From Schistocephalus solidus (Eukaryota > Platyhelminthes > Cestoda > Diphyllobothriidea > Diphyllobothriidae): a stretch of 64,000 nucleotides of DNA. Positions 38,090 to 49,492 of the stretch are shown in pieces. The stretch spans positions 186,001-250,000 of the forward strand of contig WEDG01004048.1 of NCBI GenBank assembly GCA_017591395.1, read 5' to 3'. The notes beneath the pieces were generated by a model. It ran no database searches. It was not told the DNA's origin and saw nothing but the letters and a program-made list of their open reading frames with translations. The position numbers were made by a program, and so were the translations under genes. Positions within the stretch are counted from its first letter, which is position 1; each line of letters starts with the position of its first letter.

Positions 38090-38375
38090 GTCTGCAGGGC
38101 AGTTGGAACATCGTCCACAACAATACCACTCTACGTCCCACAACAAGGTTGTCACAGGACATTGACTTGCACGTGAACTAGTTTTTAATGATAGTAGGCT
38201 TGTGATGCATCTATGACACTTGCTACCTCTCCCCCCCGCTTGTCTAGGTTCCGTGGCAACCAGAGGTGGGATCGGGTGCAGCATCAAACAATTCTAAACG
38301 GTCTCTGTACGCGTGCCACCCACACGCCTGGCCAGCACACAATGGACTAGGTTTTCACAAAACCAAGAAGTGTTT
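38090..38375 (-). repeat. DR1-like fragment ending at the inverted-repeat border
   Basis: 'gttgtcacaggacattgacttgcacgtg' to 'cgtgccacccacacgcctgg' follows DR1 in minus orientation with strong divergence. It stops within a few bases of the left arm start at 38,381. Confidence 0.5.
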
Positions 38376-38849
38376 AGCGCTGTTTCTGTGTGTTCGAGAG
38401 TGCCCGACGCTCTGTCGCGAGGGAGTCGAGTTATCCAACTGGCCTAATATGATATCAAGCACTCTGCCTGGCACCCCAAGGCAACGCCTTAAGTTGGCTT
38501 TTGTTGAGAAGAACTTTCACCGATTTTTGAGGCAAAGTTTGTCTAGATTTCCTCCCTTTCAATCTCGGGTGAAAATTTAAATACCTGAATTATTTACGCA
38601 AAACGTTAACAAGTTCTAAGCAGTCCTGCTGCTTAGATAGAATAACTGCTATGCTGGCAGTGATTACTACATAGCTAACTAGGTCTTACCAAGGGACTTA
38701 CATTTGTAATGAAAAGGGTTGTTCACTCGCCGGAATTCTGGCTTAATTCATCTGAGCTTTCGTGTTCTTACCAGAGTCCATTGTCAGAGATAAAAGTGGC
38801 GACAGGAAACAAGCAAACGACCGACCAACCAGAACAAGCCCCTATGATA

Positions 38850-39392
38850 TGCAGTGCGCTGCCATAGATCAAGGGGCTGTCAGAAGTGACTGAGCACATT
38901 GCTGCGGGACAAGGTGTCGGAATTGCACACCGGCTCAAAGCCAACATGCGCAGCAGGTTAATGAAAATCAAGTTAACATTAAATCCTAATGAGCAGTCCG
39001 GTGTAGTCTAACCTGTTGTCATAACTACGAAAGACAGACTGAATGTAACCTTGGATCGCACATATACGAGGATAAATTGGCTGTGAGACGGGATGACGGG
39101 CTGTCATAAGGGGCTGCCCACGCCTACAAAACGGGCCACGAGTTTAACTTGGCAGCCACGAAGATACTCGGCCACACCAGAAGCAAGACAAGCCGGAGAT
39201 TGAGTGAAACCTGGGCCTCTAATGAGAACTCAGTCAATCGATCTATCGATCTGGCACCGGCATACAGGGCCCTGCGCAGTTACCTCCGGATTGACATCAC
39301 TGGTGTTTGATTGGCCCATGAGCCTTACAACTGTTGCCGCTTTTATATCTGATGCTGTACTCCAGCAAGCGTTTGAAGGCTCAGGCGAATAA
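38850..39392 (+). pseudogene. Penelope-like element relic in left arm
   Basis: Plus-strand conceptual frames: 'GVGIAHRLKANMRSRLM' (38,914-38,965), a GIY-YIG remnant 'NYERQTECNLGSHIYE' (39,024-39,070), 'DKLAVRRDDGLS' then a stop, and 'AYKTGHEFNLAATKILGHT' plus 'IDLAPAYRALRSYL' (39,122-39,290). These follow PLE-1 (EHVRAVRR, NSGHTF, LPAAYQALRAQL). The similarity continues to 'SDAVLQQAFEGSGE' with a stop at 39,392. On the other strand 38,768-38,900 resembles the same 3' end inverted, so two PLE ends may overlap here. Confidence 0.65.
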
Positions 39393-40661
39393 GGCCATTA
39401 TTCCGGTGAGCGAGAAACCTTCCTCTTTACTTATCTACACGCCTGGAATGCAAACATTCCCCATTATTCTTACATCTGTCTCAGAAAGAGTGTTTCACGA
39501 TTGAATGTTCGTTATCTGTGAATATTTGGCGAGCGCATTACTGTTGAGTATGCCTATAAAGACGAGAGTCAGGGAATGGCGATATGCAATTATCACCGGT
39601 TTAAGCGGATAAACGAAAGTTACTACATGCCTATAAGCCTCGATTTGGATGAAGCTCAGAGTGCAAACAGAAATGGTTGCAACAGTGATGCTCTAATGCT
39701 AGCTGTAACAAGTAGCTGCGTAGCTTTCTCGCAGTAATGGTCTCTAGTAAAATGTGAACATCGCCACGTTACCGTTATTAACGCAATTCTTCGCAATCTA
39801 ACCCCATTGGATAATAATATAAAAGCACCGCATGGTAACCAGTGTGATCCCGAGAAAAAAACCTACACTATATGACCTTCATCACGGAAAACTGATGACA
39901 GAACCTGATAAGTAAATTGTAAGGCACCCAAATTGTTGCACATTCGGATAATGCCCTTTTTCCAGCAGCGTATGTGACAAAGTAATATTTGCACACAAAA
40001 TGTTTCCATATTTGAAGAGTAATCCACATTACCTTCCACTCTGACGAGTTCTTTTATCAATAGTTGTTCTAGACTTCGTTCACACATCCGACGATGTTCT
40101 CCTTTGAGAGAAAAGTAATTTATCCTTAGCGAAAAAATATTCTCACCCTCGAAAATTGATGTTTTTCTTCTGCGTAAATCACTTGAAGCAGGATCTGCAT
40201 AAGTAGGTTATTTTTAGAAAACCAGATGTCGTATCGATTTTCAGTTTGATTTTTAAATTTGCATTATTTCTATACCCTTAGGTAGGGTACGTAGGCCTAA
40301 ATGCCAAAACATACCGATATTGTCTTGCCATTAACGAAAACACCATAAGTAACTATGTGAGGGTTCATCCTAAAATGTCTCTTTTAACTTTTGATCAAAT
40401 GCATCTCGAACAATACAAAAAAAACACATAATTCTATCAAACGCTGGCAAAAAACATTTGCTTCACATGACTTAACCTTACACACTTGACTATGTGTCAA
40501 ACGTCATATAGCCCTTGGTATTGAGGGCTACCCACTGCAAATGCCGCTGTTCCAAATCTGTTTTATTTAATCAATCATCTGCATTTAACATTAATTTTCG
40601 CGTTTTCAACTTTTTCCGCTTTTCTGCGTATACTTCTTGCGTTTTTTTCACAAATGCATAG

Positions 40662-40890
40662 TTGAAATGCTTATTTTACGTTTTCCTTTAACAAGAGGCC
40701 GTGAGTTGTCACTTTTGTGGTTTGGTGTTTGAGCTTGGATTAATTACAGACTGAGTTGTGGTTTTCCTTTAATTTGGGCCTAATTTACGAGTTAGATCAC
40801 CGACTGGATACAATCCACTTACTTGTATGCTTACAGTCTATTATAATCACTTTAGAAAAAATCAAGGCACCGCATGTCTGTAAGCACAAC
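40662..40890 (+). repeat. 228-bp direct repeat in left arm, copy 1
   Basis: Matches 41,237-41,465 in the same orientation with moderate divergence ('gactggatacaatcca' and 'aaaatcaaggcaccgcatgtc' are shared). The 346 bp between has no ORF. It resembles a miniature terminal-repeat element but no primer-binding site or polypurine tract is evident. Confidence 0.75.
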
Positions 40891-41236
40891 TATTGGTATA
40901 ACACCAGAGGCCTGGCAACGGGACGCACCAAGTGATGAATTCCGCGCTAACCTTCTTACAGAATTCATTCGTGGGGTTTATGGGACGAATCAATCAGCTG
41001 AGAGCTGAAATGATGGAGTTGAATGACTGCTGGTAAGCATTTCATTTTTAATGGTTAAACATCCTAGACTGCAATCTTTGAACGAGAGTGCATTTGAACT
41101 AACATTTGTCTTTGAATGGCGAGTTCCGGTCTACCCAACTTGCCCAACTGGAAGGGAGTGACTTCGTCTTCATTGGGTTCACAGGTCGGGTGCACCGGAT
41201 CTGGGTTTTATATTTGACTAGTTGTTTCCTACTAGT

Positions 41237-41465
41237 TGAAATGCTTATTTTTACGTTTTCCTTTAACAAGAAGCCGTGAGTTATCACTTTTTGTGGTTTG
41301 GTGGATGAGCTTGGATTAATTACAGACTGAGCAGTGATTTTTCCTTAATTTGGGCCTAGTTCACGATTTTTGATCACCGACTGGATACAATCCAATTACT
41401 TGTATGCTTAAAGTCTATTATATTAACTTGGAAAAAATCAAGGCACCGCATGTCAGTTAGCACAA
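41237..41465 (+). repeat. 228-bp direct repeat in left arm, copy 2
   Basis: Partner of 40,662-40,890. The inverted equivalents are 46,880-47,107 and 47,454-47,682 in the right arm. Confidence 0.75.
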
Positions 41466-41871
41466 AGGGAGGTGCGCAGGAAATTACACTCCGCGGCTCG
41501 TGAGAAATGCAGGCAATTACCAACAGAGGGTTATTCCTTCGTGCTGGAAACTAATCTATGGACCCCCTTTAAATGCACATTTAGCCGTAATTTTAATTTT
41601 TCGTTCTTCTCTGACCTCCATATAAAATTGTAGGGAAATAATTTAAAAATCGTTACCTGATGTCTTGAAAGACACGTTTTACAATTTTTTAGCACTTAAA
41701 ATAATCAGATCTGAGAGAGTCATTAAAATCACGCATTGTCAACTAATTTTGCAGTGTTTCACAGACGAGTTTAATCATATATCCTGTCGCAATGGCATCA
41801 TGAAACTGTGACCACCACCGCTGCGGATGAAAATACAGGTGCGTTTTCAGCTTTTATATATTTATATATAC

Positions 41872-42153
41872 ATGTATGTTCCGTTGTGCTCTGGAGCTCA
41901 GACTAGAGCCCTCGCAGGCGGTCACAAAGCGACTTTTAGCATATGTTGATAAGGTGGAACCGACAAAGACAAGGGAGACCGGAATGGCCATTTCTTGCTT
42001 ATTAGCCGTCATCAGCCAGTCATACTCAATCCCAAGTGTGGCACACCTGGGTTTCGAACCAGCAACCTTTGGTATTTGAGTCGAACGCTCTACCATTGAG
42101 CCACGGGCTCGTTGTTTTGTCGGTTGTGATCGGCAATATGATGATAGTGTGGG
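41872..42153 (-). repeat. SINE unit, minus (left arm)
   Basis: Complete unit in minus orientation: A box 42,093-42,103, B box 42,050-42,060, hammerhead 41,977-42,021. It meets the plus-oriented units head to head at about 42,153. Confidence 0.85.
41977..42021 (-). ncRNA. hammerhead ribozyme motif in SINE (copy 4)
   Basis: Minus strand: perfect CUGAUGA and GAAA, stem I GACUGG/CCGGUC, stem II GGC/GCA (one pair weakened), AUGGCCAU stem III and AUU. Confidence 0.75.
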
Positions 42154-42400
42154 TCGGTTCCACCTTATCAACATATGCTAAAAGTCGCTATGCGACCGCC
42201 TGCGAGGGCTCTAGTCTGAGCTCCAGGGCACAACGGAACATAGATGTTCCTTAAGCAGATTGGTGAGCCCCACACTATCATCATATTCCCGATCACAACC
42301 GACAAAACAACGAGCCCGTGGCTCAATGGTAGAGCGTTCGACTCAATTACCAAAGGTCGCGGGTTCGAATCCAAGGTGGGCCACACTTGGGATTGGGTAT

Positions 42401-42445
42401 GACTGGTTGATGATGGCTAATAAGCCAGAAATGACCATTCCGGTC
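42401..42445 (+). ncRNA. hammerhead ribozyme motif in SINE (copy 5, core mutated)
   Basis: Stem I intact and stem II complete (UGGC/GCCA), GAAA present, but the core reads UUGAUGA, so the first core C is lost; stem III is AUGACCAU. Probably inactive. Confidence 0.65.
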
Positions 42446-42706
42446 TGCCCTTGTCCTTGTCGGTTCCACCTTATCAACATATGCTAAAAGTCGCTATGCG
42501 ACCGCCTGCGAGGGCTCTAGTCTGAGCTCCAGGGCACAACGGAACATACATGTTCCTTAAGCAGATCGGTGAGCCCCACACTATCATCATATTCCCGATC
42601 ACAACCGACAAAAAAACGAGCCCGTGGCTCAATGGTAGAGCGTTCGACTCAAATACCAAAGGTTGCGGGTTCGAAACTCAGGTGTGCCACACTTGGGATT
42701 GGGTAT

Positions 42707-42751
42707 GACTGGCTGATGACGGCTAATAAGCCAGAAATGGCCATTCCGGTC
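42707..42751 (+). ncRNA. hammerhead ribozyme motif in SINE (copy 6)
   Basis: Stem I 42,707-42,712 with 42,746-42,751; CUGAUGA 42,713-42,719; stem II 42,721-42,732; GAAA 42,734-42,737; stem III around 42,738-42,743; predicted cleavage after 42,745. All core positions fit the consensus. Confidence 0.8.
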
Positions 42752-42779
42752 TCCATTGTCTTTGTCGGTTCCACCTTAT

Positions 42780-42783
<4 letters not shown>

Positions 42784-42813
<30 letters not shown>
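42784..42813. repeat. (TA)n microsatellite at SINE end
   Basis: 30 bases of TA directly after the SINE unit. Confidence 0.95.
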
Positions 42814-42815
<2 letters not shown>

Positions 42816-42816
<1 letters not shown>

Positions 42817-43080
42817 TTAAAAGATTGGTCATTTCTGGCTTATTAGCCGTTCTTAGCCAGCTTTACCCAACCCCAGGTTTTTAAATCCCGAGGCTTGAAC
42901 CATGACTGGCGGATTAGACGTTCAACGCTCTAGGCATTGTTCCTCGGTCTCGTTGTCCTATAGGTTGCGATTGAGTATATTAATAAAGGTGACGAGGCGC
43001 TCACCGATTGCCTATATTACCAGCCGCTGTGCGATTGTTAGTGGGACTCAAGAGTGAGCCCTAAGACCGAACGAACATAA
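42816..43080 (-). repeat. diverged SINE copy, minus
   Basis: Follows the SINE in order ('ggcttattagccg', tRNA-like block near 42,890-42,945, 'gctcaccgattgcc', 'cgctgtgcgattg'). The hammerhead core is decayed (CUAAGAA). Confidence 0.6.
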
Positions 43081-44504
43081 TATTAACCCTGCATTTGTTT
43101 TGTGTGTTCAACCAGAATGACGATCAAATACAGTAGATGACCTAGCTCATGCAATGTCGCGATCGAAATTTTAGTGAGTAGTTTGGCGTACACCTGGTCG
43201 TGTTATTTTGCTTTCTTGAGTGGATTTGAGGCTCAGCACGCTTATTTCTAAAGAAAACTGCATGTGGCAAGCCTATGACACTTCGTCGACGGATATGCCT
43301 TTGGTGCAAAGTGGATGGACCGGTGCTAAGGCATGCTATTCAGGACGTTCTCTAGCAATAATGTCTCGGGCGATTGCAACTATCATAAAGAGCTAAAAGT
43401 TGTCACCTAAAAGGTTGCCAACTTTGATGTGAGGGCTTTTCTTATGGATGTTTTTTGTGAAGCCCGAGTTTCATTCTGACTTGTGTGCATTTAGGGTGAC
43501 CTCAGCCGCCGCGTAACGTTCCTCTTCAGTCAGCGCTACCTGAGCTTAGGAATGAGCGACCTGCAAGTAGTTCTCGCTAAAAACAAAATTATCTACCAAT
43601 CCCTGCCCAGCTCTCGGGACGGCAGCAGGCTTCCTAGCCGACGTTGCTTCCGGAATCCGCTTTTCATTTCTTTAAGAAATGCGTGCTCCAGAAGTCTTTT
43701 GAAGCGATTGAGCAGTGCCCAGCAAAAGATTTTGCTTATAGTGTTGAAGATAGAGATGCCTCTGTGGTTATAATAAAGAAACTGCTTTCGAATATGTCGT
43801 TCTCAGGGGAGTCCTCGGCTCGTATTTATAATATCTGTAGTAGTGAGGCCATAATGGCCCTGGTTTGACCCCCTCCGTATATGTAGCTTTTGGTTGTGTC
43901 GAAGCCCGACGCTGTTTCGAGGTGGCTGAGAGCTCGCAGGTGTGGGAGTGCTTTAGACACGATAAACGAGCTCTTGGTAGTTACCTCTCAATTCTGAGAA
44001 CGCATTCAGCCCACTGAAAAGTTTTGATTTTATGTGACTTATTTTCTGCGAATTTAAACAGAGCTTGACGTCTTTCTGTTTAATTCACTTAAGAAGATCT
44101 CCGTGTTTTGAAATTTAACAATCAACAATTTTTATTTGAGTAATCGTGGAAGGTCACTAGTTCCTTCCTTTACTCGCAATGTTGGTCTGGAGGGAAATTC
44201 AATCGAAGCTGAAGACTATTTGGAGGGCCAAATTTTTCCCGCTATTAAAAACTCTGCGAGCCCGCGTAAGCGATGAAAAGGATCAGCGTCAATATTCCGG
44301 TTTTGATTTCATTGTAATAATGGTTCGGTGGAATCAACATGCCAATTCTCCTTGCGGGAATTCACAATGAGAATTGGATCAAACCTAAAATGCTTAATTG
44401 ACGACAGTTGCATTTTACATTAAAAAGAAGTGTGTCACTTTATTACCCATCGTTTCACGAGGTGAGACAACGAACAGAGAAGGACAAAGGAGCAAATTTG
44501 ACTT
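43081..44504. other. spacer of the inverted repeat, no gene recognised
   Basis: Two overlapping plus-strand ORFs at 43,552-43,868 (73 and 74 codons, different frames) might reflect one broken frame, but no motif is recognised. Confidence 0.35.
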
Positions 44505-45190
44505 ATTGGCGCTGAGAGAGAAAGAGGAATACACTTTATTTTGAAAGTATCCTTCACACTTTTCAGCCAAAAATGGCTCCATTCACTGAGAGAATAAAAT
44601 AAATTAGCAGAGTATGCAAGAATCATAAGTTAACAAATGGACATCTACTGCTGATGCACGGCAAACGACATGTCGGAAGCCTTGACGCGTGGGACGGGAA
44701 GACTTCATGGCAATGAGGTCAGAGTGAAGGGAATGGGCAACATCACCAAGATCTCAATCAGCAAATTGCTTGACTGTTGCGAAGTGTCGTTTTATTTTTT
44801 ATCCACTAAAAAGGTACAAAAAACGCTGGCATCAGAAGAGAGCATTCGGAGGATGTGTTTTAAAATCAGCAAATTCTTTTTTCAAGTAAAGCTTCAAAAA
44901 AAACGGGAGAATAATAGAGGATGAGGGGACGAATGCAAGCATCTTTACAACGCTAAATAATTGATTGAGGTGTGTGATAGGAACGTAAACTAAAAATATA
45001 ATAAAGAAGTTTACGCATTTAAAATAAAGAATATAAATATGAAAGTCAAATGAAAGATTTGACATCACAGTAATGCCAAGTACCAGAAGAAGGGTACCTC
45101 GTTGGGAAGGACGTCCATGGATTTAGGACTAGGAGTGTGTTGCAGTAGAAAAAGATTACGAATTTCTGATTGTTATAATTGATTTTAATT
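44505..45190 (-). mobile_element. non-LTR element B, second copy (3' part only)
   Basis: Collinear with 11,300-12,040: shared blocks 'agagagcattcggaggat' (44,837), 'aaattgcttga(g/c)tgtt' (44,763), and the 3' end with minus-strand AATAAA (about 44,535) followed by CT-rich sequence. RT motifs are absent; the copy is 5' truncated as expected for target-primed reverse transcription. Confidence 0.65.
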
Positions 45191-46011
45191 CACCGTTATA
45201 GTTTGGTTTTTCTCCCGCAGCATTTATCTAATCTGAGGTGAACTTTGATCATTTGAGTGATGAAAAAAAGCTTTTTTAGCTTTCCCGATATATGACAAGA
45301 ACGAACTGATCTTCCCATAGGGTGGAGAGAGTAAAAAGACAAGCCTCAGCGCTAATTGCGTTTCTCGATTTTTCCTGTATTTTAAGACAGATATGTCTGC
45401 GCGATAATCACGAAGATGACGTCTGACTTCGCACTCGAATATGTAAACATTTGTAGTGTGTTTGAAGCGTTGAGGAATTTTGCCCCCATTGCTGGCGTGG
45501 GTTCGAATCCCATGGAGGCCGCCAAGTTTTTCACAAATGGGTCAAACAGATTATTAAATTGCTTATAGAACTGAAAAGGTGCCTTACGGGAAGCAATCGT
45601 GAAGCAGGAGATAAAATCGCTTTCTTGGTCTGAAATTTGGGGTTCATCAAAGACAAAGTCAGCTCAGAGAAGTGGGTTGCCCAGTTGATACATAATTTAT
45701 AAGATGAAGATGTTAGGCAACGATTATTAATACTTCAATACAGATAGGACAGCCATCGCTGGACGTCTTTCGTGATGGTCACACGCTCCAGGAGGAGATG
45801 CCCGGCATCTACCTACTCCAGTTATTCTAATTAATGGAAGCGGGCCACATGGAGAGACGTATTGTCTACTTTCCAGTTGGCTAGTTAATTAGCGACCAGA
45901 TCCGTCCTCCATTCCGGACTTGAGGCGGTAATCAGGGCCATTTTGACAGTCTGCGGTGTGTAGGGTGATGAGAACAGGGTAGGTTTTTCGATCCTACCAG
46001 AACGGGACATG
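45191..46011. other. spacer sequence with S-B SINE relic
   Basis: A tRNA-like B box 'gggttcgaatccc' at 45,499-45,511 is followed by 'tttttcacaaatgggtcaaa', as at 36,470. No gene is seen. Confidence 0.4.
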
Positions 46012-46032
46012 TTATATATATATATATATATT
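46012..46032. repeat. (TA)n microsatellite
   Basis: 21 bases of TA a few tens of bases before the right arm. Confidence 0.9.
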
Positions 46033-46191
46033 GAAGTTGAATACGTTCTATGGGAAATGGATAGTGGATAGTGTGGGGCTCACCAATCTGCTTTAGGAAC
46101 ATCTATGTTCCGTTGTGCCCTGGAGCTCAGACTAGAGCCCTCGCAGGCGGTCGCATAGCGACTTTGGCATATGTTGATAAGGTGGAACCGA

Positions 46192-46475
46192 CCCACACTA
46201 TCATCATATTGCCGATCACAACCGACAAAACAACGAGCCCGTGGCTCAATGGTAGAGCGTTCGACTCAAATACCAAAGGTTGCTGGTTCGAAACCCAGGT
46301 GTGCCACACTTGGGATTGAGTATGACTGGCTGATGACGGCTAATAAGCAAGAAATGGCCATTCCGGTCTCCCTTGTCTTTGTCGGTTCCACCTTATCAAC
46401 ATATGCTAAAAGTCGCTTTGTGACCGCCTGCGAGGGCTCTAGTCTGAGCTCCAGAGCACAACGGAACATACATGT
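46192..46475 (+). repeat. SINE unit, plus (right arm)
   Basis: Mirror of 41,872-42,153: A box 46,242-46,252, B box 46,285-46,295. A minus-oriented partial unit (46,067-46,191) precedes it head to head. Confidence 0.85.
46324..46368 (+). ncRNA. hammerhead ribozyme motif in SINE (copy 7, mirror of copy 4)
   Basis: Same sequence as 41,977-42,021 on the opposite strand, including GGC/GCA in stem II. Confidence 0.75.
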
Positions 46476-48949
46476 ATATATAAATATATAAAAGCTGAAA
46501 ACGCACCTGTATTTTCATCCGCAGCGGTGGTGGTCACAGTTTCATGATGCCATTGCGACAGGATATATGATTAAACTCGTCTGTGAAACACATTGCAAAA
46601 TTAGTTGACAATGCGTGATTTTAATGACTCTCTCAGATCTGATTATTTTAAGTGCTAAAAAATTGTAAAACGTGTCTTTCAAGACATCAGGTAACGATTT
46701 TTAAATTATTTCCCTACAATTTTATATGGAGGTCAGAGAAGAACGAAAAATTAAAATTACGGCTAAATGTGCATTTAAAGGGGGTCCATAGATTAGTTTC
46801 CAGCACGAAGGAATAACCCTCTGTTGGTAATTGCCTGCATTTCTCACGAGCCGCGGAGTGTAATTTCCTGCGCACCTCCCTTTGTGCTAACTGACATGCG
46901 GTGCCTTGATTTTTTCCAAGTTAATATAATAGACTTTAAGCATACAAGTAATTGGATTGTATCCAGTCGGTGATCAAAATCGTGAACTAGGCCCAAATTA
47001 AGGAAAATCACTGCTCAGTCTGTAATTAATCCAAGCTCATCCACCAAACCACAAAAGTGATAACTCACGGCTTCTTGTTAAAGGAAAACGTAAAATAAGC
47101 ATTTCAACTAGTAGGAAACAACTAGTCAAATATAAACCCAGATCCGGTGCACCCGACCTGTGAACCCAATGAAGACGAAGTCACTCCCTTCCAGTTGGGC
47201 AAGTTGGGTAGACCGGAACTCGCCATTCAAAGACAAATGTTAGTTCAAATGCACTCTCGTTCAAAGATTGCAGTCTAGGATGTTTAACCATTAAAAATGA
47301 AATGCTTACCAGCAGTCATTCAACTCCATCATTTCAGCTCTCAGCTGATTGATTCGTCCCATAAACCCCACGAATGAATTCTGTAAGAAGGTTAGCGCGG
47401 AATTCATCACTTGGTGCGTCCCGTTGCCAGGCCTCTGGTGTTATACCAATAGTTGTGCTTACAGACATGCGGTGCCTTGATTTTTTCTAAGTGATTATAA
47501 TAGACTGTAAGCATACAAGTAAGTGGATTGTATCCAGTCGGTGATCTAACTCGTAAATTAGGCCCAAATAAAGGAAAACCACAACTCAGTCTGTAATTAA
47601 TCCAAGCTCAAACACCAAACCACAAAAGTGACAACTCACGGCCTCTTGTTAAAGGAAAACGTAAAATAAGCATTTCAACTATGCATTTGTGAAAAAAACG
47701 CAAGAAGTATACGCAGAAAAGCGGAAAAAGTTGAAAACGCGAAAATTAATGTTAAATGCAGATGATTGATTAAATAAAACAGATTTGGAACAGCGGCATT
47801 TGCAGTGGGTAGCCCTCAATACCAAGGGCTATATGACGTTTGACACATAGTCAAGTGTGTAAGGTTAAGTCATGTGAAGCAAATGTTTTTTGCCAGCGTT
47901 TGATAGAATTATGTTTTTATTGTTCGAGATGCATTTGATCAAAAGTTAAAAAGAGACATTTTAGGATGAACCCTCACATAGTTACTTATGGTGTTTTCGT
48001 TAATGGCAAGACAATATCGGTATGTTTTGGCATTTTAGGCCTACGTACCCCTACCTAAGGGGTATAGAAATAATGCAAATTTAAAAATCAAACTGAAAAT
48101 CGATACGACATCTGGTTTTCTAAAAATAACCTTACTTATGCAGATCCTACTAAGTGATTTTACGCAGAAGAAAAACATCAATTTTTCGAGGGTGAGAATA
48201 TTTTTCGCTAAGGATAAATTACTTTTCTCTCAAAGGAGAACATCGTCGGATGTGTGAACGGAAGTCTAGAACAACTATTGATAAAAAGAACTCGTCAGAG
48301 TGGAAGGTAATGTGGATTACTCTTCAAAATATGGAAACATTTTGTGTGCAAATATTACTTTGTCACATACGCTGCTGGAAAAAGGGCATTATCCGAATGT
48401 GCAACAATTTGGGTGCCTTTCAATTTACTTATCAGGTTCTGTCATCAGTTTTTCCGTGATGAAGGTCATATAGTGTAGGATTTTTCTCAGGATCACACTG
48501 GTTTACTATGCGGTGCTTTTTATTATTATCCAATGGGGTTAGATTGCGAAGAATTGCGTTAATAACGGTAACGTGGCGATGTTTACATTTTTACTAGAGA
48601 CCATTACTGCGAGAAAGCTATGCAGCTACTTGTTACAGCTAGCATTAGAGCATCACTGTTGCAACCATTTCTGTTTGCACTCTGGAGCTTCATCCAAATC
48701 GAGGCTTATAGGCATGTAGTAACTTTCGTTTATCCGCTTAAACCGGTGATAATTGCATATCGCCATTCCCTGACTCTCGTCTTTATAGGCATACTCAACA
48801 GTAATGCGCTCGCCAAATATTCACAGATAACGAACATTCAATCGTGAAACACTCTTTCTGAGACAGATGTAAGAATAATGGGGAATGTTTGCATTCCAGG
48901 CGTGTAGATAAGTAAAGAGGAAGGTTTCTCGCTCACCGGAATAATGGCC

Positions 48950-49492
48950 TTATTCGCCTGAGCCTTCAAACGCTTGCTGGAGTACAGCATCAGATATAAA
49001 AGCGGCAACAGTTGTAAGGCTCATGGGCCAATCAAACACCAGTGATGTCAATCCGGAGGTAACTGCGCAGGGCCCTGTATGCCGGTGCCAGATCGATAGA
49101 TCGATTGACTGAGTTCTCATTAGAGGCCCAGGTTTCACTCAATCTCCGGCTTGTCTTGCTTCTGGTGTGGCCGAGTATCTTCGTGGCTGCCAAAGTTAAA
49201 CTCGTGGCCCGTTTTTGTAGGCGTGGGCAGCCCCTTATGACAGCCCGTCATCCCGTCTCACAGCCAATTTATCCTCGTATATGTGCGATCCAAGGTTACA
49301 TTCAGTCTGTCTTTCGTAGTTATGACAACAGGTTAGACTCACCCGGACTGCTCAGTAGGATTTAATGTTAACTTGATTTTTCATTAACCTGCTGCGCATG
49401 TTGGCTTTGAGCCGGTGTGCAATTCCGACACCTTGTCCCGCAGCAATGTGCTCAGTCACTTCTGACAGCCCCTTGATCTATGGCAGCGCACT
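48950..49492 (-). pseudogene. Penelope-like element relic in right arm
   Basis: Inverted counterpart of 38,850-39,392, with the same disrupted frames; it was duplicated with the arm, not inserted independently. Confidence 0.65.

Larger units (their letters stand above)
38381..42277. repeat. left arm of large inverted repeat
   Basis: Near-identical to the reverse complement of 46,067-49,961 (coordinates sum to 88,342-88,345 along the whole length). Outer edge at 'tgtttctgtgt' (38,381); inner edge inside the SINE at 'gccccacactatc' (about 42,277). Only scattered substitutions and one-base indels were noticed. The arm contains a PLE relic, a duplicated 228-bp repeat and SINE units. Confidence 0.9.
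42154..42787 (+). repeat. SINE array, two head-to-tail units of 307 bp
   Basis: The unit junction 'ccttatcaacatatgctaaa' recurs at about 42,470 (and opens the array at 42,161). A boxes at 42,319-42,329 and 42,625-42,635; B boxes at 42,362-42,372 (perfect) and 42,668-42,678 (one change). The end runs straight into a TA microsatellite at 42,784. Each unit holds one hammerhead. Confidence 0.85.

Noticed and set aside
40662..41465. LTR retrotransposon
   Set aside because: Only 346 bp lie between the repeats, with no gag-pol coding, primer-binding site or polypurine tract visible.
41854..42820. Several similar ORFs with 'GSMVERSTQIPKVAG'-type products
   Set aside because: They are readings of the SINE units on both strands; the frames recur because the repeat recurs.
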